Of a DNA stretch of 64,000 bases, positions 57,246-64,000 are shown one piece after another. Under the pieces are notes generated by a model. That model saw only the letters and a program-made list of their open reading frames with translations. It ran no database searches and was not told the DNA's origin. Numbering within the stretch: the first letter of the stretch is position 1; each line of letters starts with the position of its first letter. Made by a program: the position numbers and the translations under genes. The stretch is from Anthopleura xanthogrammica (lineage: Eukaryota; Cnidaria; Anthozoa; Actiniaria; Actiniidae): NCBI GenBank assembly GCA_964019055.1, contig OZ025208.1, positions 10,360,005 through 10,424,004 on the forward strand, read 5' to 3'.

Positions 57246-59120
57246 AGAGTGAATTTAGTGACACTGTTGAATTGTTAGATGAATTTATCTAATCTGGATA
57301 ACTATTTATTCACCTAAAATAGTAAATGCACGCCAAAGTAAAGGTTATGCAAATCCGGTGGTATATGTGAAGAGAGAGCCACTTTTATCATTGTTGTCCC
57401 CCCTGATTTCAGTAGCTGATCACAGTAGCTCAGTAGCTCATTTCGAAGGGCAAAACAACGAATTTCCTTACATAAGAATAGTATTTAATTTGATGGTCCG
57501 ATTTTCAGTTTTCCAAAAGATTTACAAGATTTTTTTATTGTTCAACTTCAAGTTGAGGGACCAAGAGGCCCGGCGGGAGAGACGCGAGAAGAGAGGAGGG
57601 TAGTGGAAAATTAAATTAGTAAACCCCAACATATATACTTGAGCCATTAATTTTTCAGTCTACCATATCTCCTAGTTCCCTCTCTGACACTTTTGCCTCT
57701 CCCCCGACAGAGAGTATATTTATTTCTATACGATTTAACTTTTAGTTTTGGAAATATTATACTGGAAAACAAAATCCAGGTGTGCACTTTCAATGGTGGT
57801 GGGTATCAGGTAACCCCTCCCCTCCCGTAAGATGACAGTGTTTAACCCTATCCCTAACTGAATAGTGTAAACAAAAGGGCCAGGATCCTGGTCCCGTAGA
57901 CCCTTTCCAATCTGGATACGCCTTGGTCAAGTAAGGAGATCCAGCATAGTGGCACGGTCAGTAAAAGGGTTCATGATAACTCAGTAATAACAAATATGGT
58001 TTAATTGTCTAGATCTGTTTTTCCAATTGACAGCCTGCGCGCAGCCCGACTTTAAGACGGTCTGCGCGCGAATATATATACCGTCTTCACCAGGATAAAA
58101 GTCAAGCTATACGTAGTCTAAAGGACAGCGATAACAAAGCGGCATGCGAACTTTTGCAGTACCTTGATACAGAGAGAGAGTGCGCATTGTCCCAGCCCGA
58201 GGCTTTCATCCTACAGGCACGCATTCCATGTCCCTTCTTCCTCACAGAAGAGTGGATACGATAGGACGCGTTTGCTATCGTCTGCATGGAGATGTGGGAT
58301 AATTTGAGAGAAGTCTGAACAAATGTAAGGCGGTGACGAATACTCCGGTTTCACACTTAAGCATGCATGCAACACCCAGCAATGCAAAGATCATCACTAC
58401 AGGTCTTCGCATTCTTAAAGATAAATTTTAGAAAGACCAAAGAACAGATTAAGCCAACATAGTGTGTGAGGATCCGAGCTATGAATCAAGTTAAAGTTCG
58501 TAGTATTCCTGCATGGCTGCAAGTCTCGCAGATCCAATTCTGTGTATTGGCAAAACACTTCAAGCAGGCGCAAACCGCCAGTAAACGATAGTCTTACTGC
58601 CTGACGCGCGCATGCAAGATTAATATTTCTGAACATAATCATTGGCTGAGCACCAGTTTGGAAAGCCTTCTTTTGTTAATTTTATCATTAATCGTGAAAA
58701 AATAAATAAGCTACATCAGTTCCGTTACCTTGACAAATAACATACCGGGAAGCCATTTCAATGTTAAGAATTCATTAAGATGTAAGAATTCAACCTTTAA
58801 TAGTCCATATTGTTGCTTTATCATCTATTGCGACGAACGCAACATGTTGATACTGAAATCTTTTGCAATGGCTTTGGCACTTTTGCATCATTAACTGCAG
58901 ATCAAGGAACTAGTGACAATCATGAATCGTGAATTTTCCCTTTCCACTATGTTTGAGAAGTTGTACGAAACCATGCAAGACACTCAACTGACTTTCTGGT
59001 CCACTATTAACCAATCACTAGCGAGAAAGAGCATCACATCCAATCAAAAGGCTCGAACAGTTGCAACAAAATAATAGAACTCAACGGCAAGGAAGCTACA
59101 ACCGCGAACTGTAGACATTG
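57246..59120. other. Intergenic DNA before the potassium channel 3' end
   Basis: No gene was supported; the 81-codon frame at 57358-57603 lacks similarity. GC-rich sequence near 58025-58085 contains a short hairpin (GCCTGCGCGCAG...CTGCGCGCGA). Part is presumably the 3' untranslated region of the channel gene. Confidence 0.45.
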
Positions 59121-60557
59121 CTAAAGCACTGATAAATGTTTTGAGTTATTCTCCCTTTCTTCAAATAAACCCTTCTCGTCCTCCTCTTTAATCGCATAAA
59201 TCTTGTTCTCACAAACAGGTTTATCCTGTTTTATATTTTCCTTTTTATCATCTTTCTTTTTCTCTTTATCTCCATACATGATCTCCTCGAAGTGTGACAA
59301 TAAAACTGGTGTTGGGAAGCAGAACAGAATGACAATGCCCGATACTGCGCAAAACGTCGCGACTAGTTTTCCCAGCGGGCCTTTCGGAACCTGGTCACCA
59401 TAACCAACTGTTGTCATGGTGATGACCGACCACCAAAATGCATCAGGGATGCTCGTAAAGTCAGACTCAGGAATATCATTCTCGACGTGAAAGATTACAC
59501 TAGAGAAAAGCACAATGTTAATAACCATCACCGCAAACATCGAAGGAAGATCGCTCCCGCTCAAAATCAACGTTTTGGCTAAATTTTTTAATCCTTTGCT
59601 ATATCGCGAAAGTTTTAAAAGCCGTATGATTCTAAGAAGACGGATAATCCCAAGGACTGGAATAGAGTTAACGTTTCCTCTACTTAATAAAGTTATGTAA
59701 TAAGGCATGATGGCTAGCAAGTCTATCATTCCCATAGCAGACTTAAAGAATTTGCATCTCTGTGGAGAACTAAACAGTCTCATGAGGTACTCAAATGTGA
59801 ACCATGCTACGTAGACAGCCTCTATTGTGTGCCATAGTTTATATTGTTTATCGACGAAGCACTCTTTTCCATACTTTTTTTCGATAGGTAATGCTGTTGT
59901 ATTGTTCCGCAATGAGGCACTTTCATTGATGCATATATTAACTACTTGATTTCGAATTGATTCCATTGTTTCTAAACAAAACGTCACTGTAGAAATAATA
60001 ATGATGACCACAGATAACTTCGCTAGTAAATCAGCTAATACAGATGAACCCGGGTGCTCAAACAAAAGCCATATCTTCCTCTTGATCGCATTTTCAGGCA
60101 GCACTACAACCTTCTCAGCTTCTTCAGGAGGATCAATTTCGTTCTTGATTCTTTCATCCACTTCCTGTAACTGGAAGAATCTTATCTCCTCGATGAAGCA
60201 CTCCTTGGGAATGTCTTCAGGAAACGCTAGAATTCCATGTGATTGGTAGAAGAACAATATAGAATCAAAGAGGAATTTATCTCTATCGAAGCAATACTCT
60301 CCACTCAATGGATTAAGATAGTGAACACGTTTCTTGGGGTTCCCGAGTAATGTCTGAGGATATTGAGCGAGCGTTTCTTCATAGGTTTCAAAAACCATCC
60401 CTCGTACGTTGATCTTGATTCGTGCGCTCCCTAATCTACTGGTTGGTGGAGCTTCGTATCCGCGAGAAGCATCAAAGTCATCTCCACGCCCGTAAACGTC
60501 TCCACGGTCTAGTGAGGATTTGTTGGATGAAGCTGCTGCAAACGACGCTGCTTGCAT
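59121..60557 (-). CDS. Shaker-type (Kv1-like) voltage-gated potassium channel, intronless
   Basis: 478 residues in a single exon. A T1 tetramerisation domain spans about 45-136, with the Shaker-like TLAQYPQTLLGNPKKR (62-77) and DRDKFLFDSILFFYQ (91-105), and lacks the zinc site of Shab/Shaw/Shal channels. S1 lies near 177-195, S2 near 244-262, and S4 carries charges every third residue (R306, R309, R312, K315, R318, K321). The selectivity filter is TVGYGD (383-388) in the pore loop TMTTVGYGD. S6 ends FPTPVLLSHF (414-423), with PTP where Shaker has PVP. Sequons in the S1-S2 loop (211, 218) fit an extracellular loop. The end SVL could be a class I PDZ ligand. The protein would conduct K+ in the plasma membrane of excitable cells as a tetramer. 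Intronless Shaker genes are a known cnidarian feature. Confidence 0.93.
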   Translation of the reverse strand: MQAASFAAASSNKSSLDRGDVYGRGDDFDASRGYEAPPTSRLGSARIKINVRGMVFETYEETLAQYPQTLLGNPKKRVHYLNPLSGEYCFDRDKFLFDSILFFYQSHGILAFPEDIPKECFIEEIRFFQLQEVDERIKNEIDPPEEAEKVVVLPENAIKRKIWLLFEHPGSSVLADLLAKLSVVIIIISTVTFCLETMESIRNQVVNICINESASLRNNTTALPIEKKYGKECFVDKQYKLWHTIEAVYVAWFTFEYLMRLFSSPQRCKFFKSAMGMIDLLAIMPYYITLLSRGNVNSIPVLGIIRLLRIIRLLKLSRYSKGLKNLAKTLILSGSDLPSMFAVMVINIVLFSSVIFHVENDIPESDFTSIPDAFWWSVITMTTVGYGDQVPKGPLGKLVATFCAVSGIVILFCFPTPVLLSHFEEIMYGDKEKKKDDKKENIKQDKPVCENKIYAIKEEDEKGLFEERENNSKHLSVL

Positions 60558-63500
60558 GCCTGGTGGACTGTTTCATCAACCGCCCATTGAATTATTTTTT
60601 CTGTTGATAAATAAAAGAAAAAATTCATTCAACTTAGCTAAAAGAGGTATAGAACAGTTTTCATATGAGTGGGGAACGTACGGTATACTGACTTACAGCA
60701 CGACATGCCGTAACATTGAAATGGCTTTTCATTTTCTTCCAGGAGTTCATCCAACCACAACGTGTATATGTGCAGTACATACGGACAACGCTCTATACGT
60801 ACAGTACATTGAATGAACTCAGAATGTTGCGCAATGCACCCTGGGAACCTTATCACTTCATGTTCTATCCTGATAGTATCCCATCATGCATTAGGTTTGT
60901 TGACGTAAAGAGTCAGTACCAGGTTCTTCTCCGGTTTACCTAGGTTGCGTGCGCATCTTTTTAAATATAAAGTTAACAAAGAAATGTTTGGCCCCTCGCC
61001 CAACACAGCTGACTAATCAATAGGACGGTAAAATATACAATTATGAATCTAGGAATATCGAAAATAATTTGAGGTTATGATAAACATTTTCCTTATAAAA
61101 TTGAGCGCCATATAGAGCAACGTAAAGTCAAGGTGCTTAGGTGCTTTCCATGAGGTCCCTCATAAAATAAACACCTAAGGGTAATGAGGTCTCCTCGTTA
61201 AATAAAGTTTTCATTCATTTTCATTCATTTCAACATAATAAGGGTGATGGATCCACTAGTGGCGCCACTTATGTTGGAGGTTCTATAACATTTGAATACT
61301 TTAGTGGCGTCCCTTTTGTTCGACTAGACTATTCCTCGTCATTACGGTAAGATGAATAATAGGATCGATGGAGGGCTGCCAGAATAACTGGCTGCATGAA
61401 TTTTCAATTCTGTGATGTTTTTTTTTTTTTTTTTTTTTTTTTGTGATGTTTGACATGATTTGAAAACATGTAAAACGTGGAATGCGTGGAATTTCCTCGC
61501 AAAAATAAACTGAAAAATCATACTTTCCTCGTGATATAAGTGTTAGTTTAAAAATCATTTCGAGGGGGATTTTCAGTTCTCTCCTCAGCAGGCGAAAAAC
61601 AAACAAAGTCACCTGCAAGCGTACTTCGTCTATGGATCGAGTATACTAGAATACTTGCAGATAGAAAAAAATAAGATACAACTTCTGTTGAAAGAAAAAC
61701 TCCACTTTGATTCAAACTTGGATATCCTAACTCAAAATTATGTTTTAATGTGTTAATCTTTAAGTGCTATAAAAAAAAACCAAAAAAAAACCCAACATTT
61801 TAGACGAAAAACAAAATGATAGAAAATTATGCTGCTGAGCAGAATACCAGTCAAGTTGTTTTTCATACAACTGATGCAAAAAATATAAGCTACGAAATAT
61901 CAAGTGCTACCAGGAAAATAAGTTACATCAGTTATTACTTATATTGCTTGCTGTATTCAGGAAAAGTCAAGGAAAATTGAGAGAGAAGAAAACAAGACGT
62001 TCTTTCGTTGCTTCCTTGTTCTCTGATGGCACTGAGCTTTAGGAAGCCAAGTCCACCAGACGATCATGATCCTACTTCAGGCTATTTTTGTTTTTTTACG
62101 TTGTTTCTTGGCAATTACTATGATAATTTTCACTTTCCCTTATTCACTGGTTCGTTAAGACACAACATCCATAACTTATTGATTGATTGTTACACAACTC
62201 ATTCCCAACTTGACAATAATCGGAATTCGATAATATTTTTAGTTTTCCTTTCCTTTCCTTTCCCTTATTCCTCTACTTTCTTTCCTTTTCTAGATCACTC
62301 AGTGAACGTTTCACACAGTTAGGTTATACCATCTTCTTCTTTCCTGAAAACATGCACGTAAAATTTTTTTTTTTTAAACCCAAGTACTGAACTCAAGTGT
62401 AGGACTGAATTGGGCCTCGTATTTATCGAAAATTATAATCCTTTTTGAAGGAGTCAGTTAAAGATGCTTCGCCGAGACTTAACGACACTTGAAAGCGTGT
62501 AGAAATGCTTTCTGAAAACTCAAGTTATCTTAAGTGTAAAATTTGAACCTAAATTTATCGAAAATTAGTCCGTCTTGAAAAAGTTAAAAGACTAGACTCA
62601 TTCATCATATGAGTGACATCATTGAGACTGTTTGTTTTCCGTTATCTTTATCGTTGTACGTAGTTTCGTATTATTTCAGTACATTGACCTATGAGAAGGG
62701 GTTTGGCAAATCTTATCGATGGATAAATAGTTGATTGCGATGTTATCATAAAATCAGGACTATAGGAGAAGAATTGGTGGTATTAGAAAACTGGTTAAAG
62801 TATGATAAGGATGGAATAAATCGCAAAATATTGGTGACAGAATAAACAAAATGCTAATTAACTCACTCAGTGGACAATCGTAGCGAAAGAAAACACAGAA
62901 GACAAAAGATAAGATAAATCATGATATACTATAAAGAATATACTCGATTCATAAGGTGATGACTGAAATCTCGTCTAGAAAAATATGGCTAGATAATAAG
63001 AAAAAATATTAAATTATATGGAAGATGCAATTTGAAAAAAGATATGAGAAATTACACATATAAAAACATACAAGAAAACTGAAATTGCTTTGAATAAATA
63101 GAATTTGATGTAAACCATGATTATAAGGACAAGTAGAAGTATTTACTTTTAAGAGATGTAAGCCTCTTGGTGTGTATTTTCACTGATCCATGAGGAATGA
63201 CGCTATAAGAGTAGATATGCACATACGTATTCTAAACTGAGTTCAAACCTAACTTATTCTAGACACCTGTTTGAAGCTCGAGAAACGACAAAGACTTGGT
63301 ACGAATTTACAGGTCTAGTCATAAAATAGATACTCACAGCTTTGTATGCGCTCAATAGCGCCGTTTGAAGATTCAACACTGACCAAGTGAGAATTTGTGG
63401 CCCAAGAAGCAGATCAATAATGCAGGGCTAGCTAGCTACTTACGATAACTTGACAGTTCTCTTAAAAGTATGGGAATTACCAATGATACATTTTCCCTCA

Positions 63501-64000
63501 AGCTGAGTTTGACTTTGGACGTTGACTCACGGTGTTTCGTAGTATTTGCAAGAAGAAAATTAAAAAAAGTTTATTATGCTTGGACGAATAAAATCTTTTA
63601 GAACGTGGCTTTCTTTAGAGTGCTGCATTATTAATCAATCCTTTCTCGCTATTGGTCGAGCATACTTTATTTCTTCATCACCATAATTGCTGGTGAAACT
63701 ATTTTTATTATAATCATCTTTGACGTGTCGGTACTACGTAGTTCTTTGAACAGAAATAACACTAGGAGCTATACAATGACGTTGGTCCGAAACTCGCGAA
63801 CGCCTGACATGAAAAAATTGAAAAAAGGAAACAATATTTTTATCAATAGCAAGTTATTTTTGGGGAAGTACGTATTTTTTTATGAGAATATTGTTCTTGA
63901 CATGAATTGATTAACTCTACACGATATTAAGTTCTTGTGCAAGAGACGTGTTAATGTTTTAAAAGGTTGGTAAGTAGCTCTATTAGATTAAAACCAATTA
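60558..64000. other. Gene-free right end
   Basis: This holds the presumed channel promoter. At 61130-61235 the sequence ...AATGAGGTCTCCTCGTTAAATAAAG followed by (TTCATTTTCA)n resembles the 3' tail of a retroposon. A 26-base T run lies at 61419-61442. Open frames here (up to 105 codons) are low in complexity and without recognisable domains. Confidence 0.4.

Noticed and set aside
62008..62322. 104-codon plus-strand frame
   Set aside because: It has no family similarity or splice context, and ends in a CCTTT simple repeat.

Overview
This is a 64 kb stretch of an AT-rich animal nuclear genome. Conventional GT-AG introns, intron-poor GPCR and Shaker-channel genes, a highly introned LRRC9 gene and very dense small foldback (MITE-like) elements suggest an invertebrate, most likely an anthozoan cnidarian (coral or sea anemone). 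That placement is an inference, since no species-diagnostic marker is present. I found no CRISPR array, operon, rRNA or convincing tRNA gene. Gene models were built by reading splice sites and phases by eye.

Layout. 1-2.4 kb: no gene seen. 2.4-6.9 kb (+): four-exon RERG/RASL-type small GTPase with a long basic, Ser-rich tail. 8.87-10.45 kb: thirteen copies of a 122-bp satellite. 11.6-12.5 kb (-): single-exon class A GPCR. 13.5-22 kb: gene-free, repeat-rich DNA (a perfect 36-bp-arm palindrome, other foldbacks, an 82-bp minisatellite, pentanucleotide tracts). 22.5-43.3 kb (-): LRRC9, resolved as 39 phase-consistent exons (1524 codons; terminal exon not located). Its introns carry several families of foldback elements and SINE remnants. 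43.3-43.76 kb: short divergent promoter interval. 43.76-45.5 kb (+): three-exon mitochondrial-type crotonase (enoyl-CoA hydratase/isomerase family). 48.4-56.4 kb (-): eight-exon PHF7/G2E3-like multi-zinc-finger protein with a long disordered tail. 56.5-57.25 kb: 730-bp ATTTT/ATTCT/ATTTT pentanucleotide array just upstream of that gene. 59.1-60.6 kb (-): intronless Shaker-type voltage-gated potassium channel. 60.6-64 kb: no gene seen.

The genes do not form one pathway; this looks like ordinary animal gene order. The most interesting points are a PARP-like fold that I infer inside LRRC9, a Ras-like GTPase carrying residues equivalent to Ras G12D and Q61E, the PHF7-like protein with a very long tail, a homogeneous 122-bp array capped by an inverted end, and nested foldback transposons whose empty target sites can be read from sister copies in the same window.
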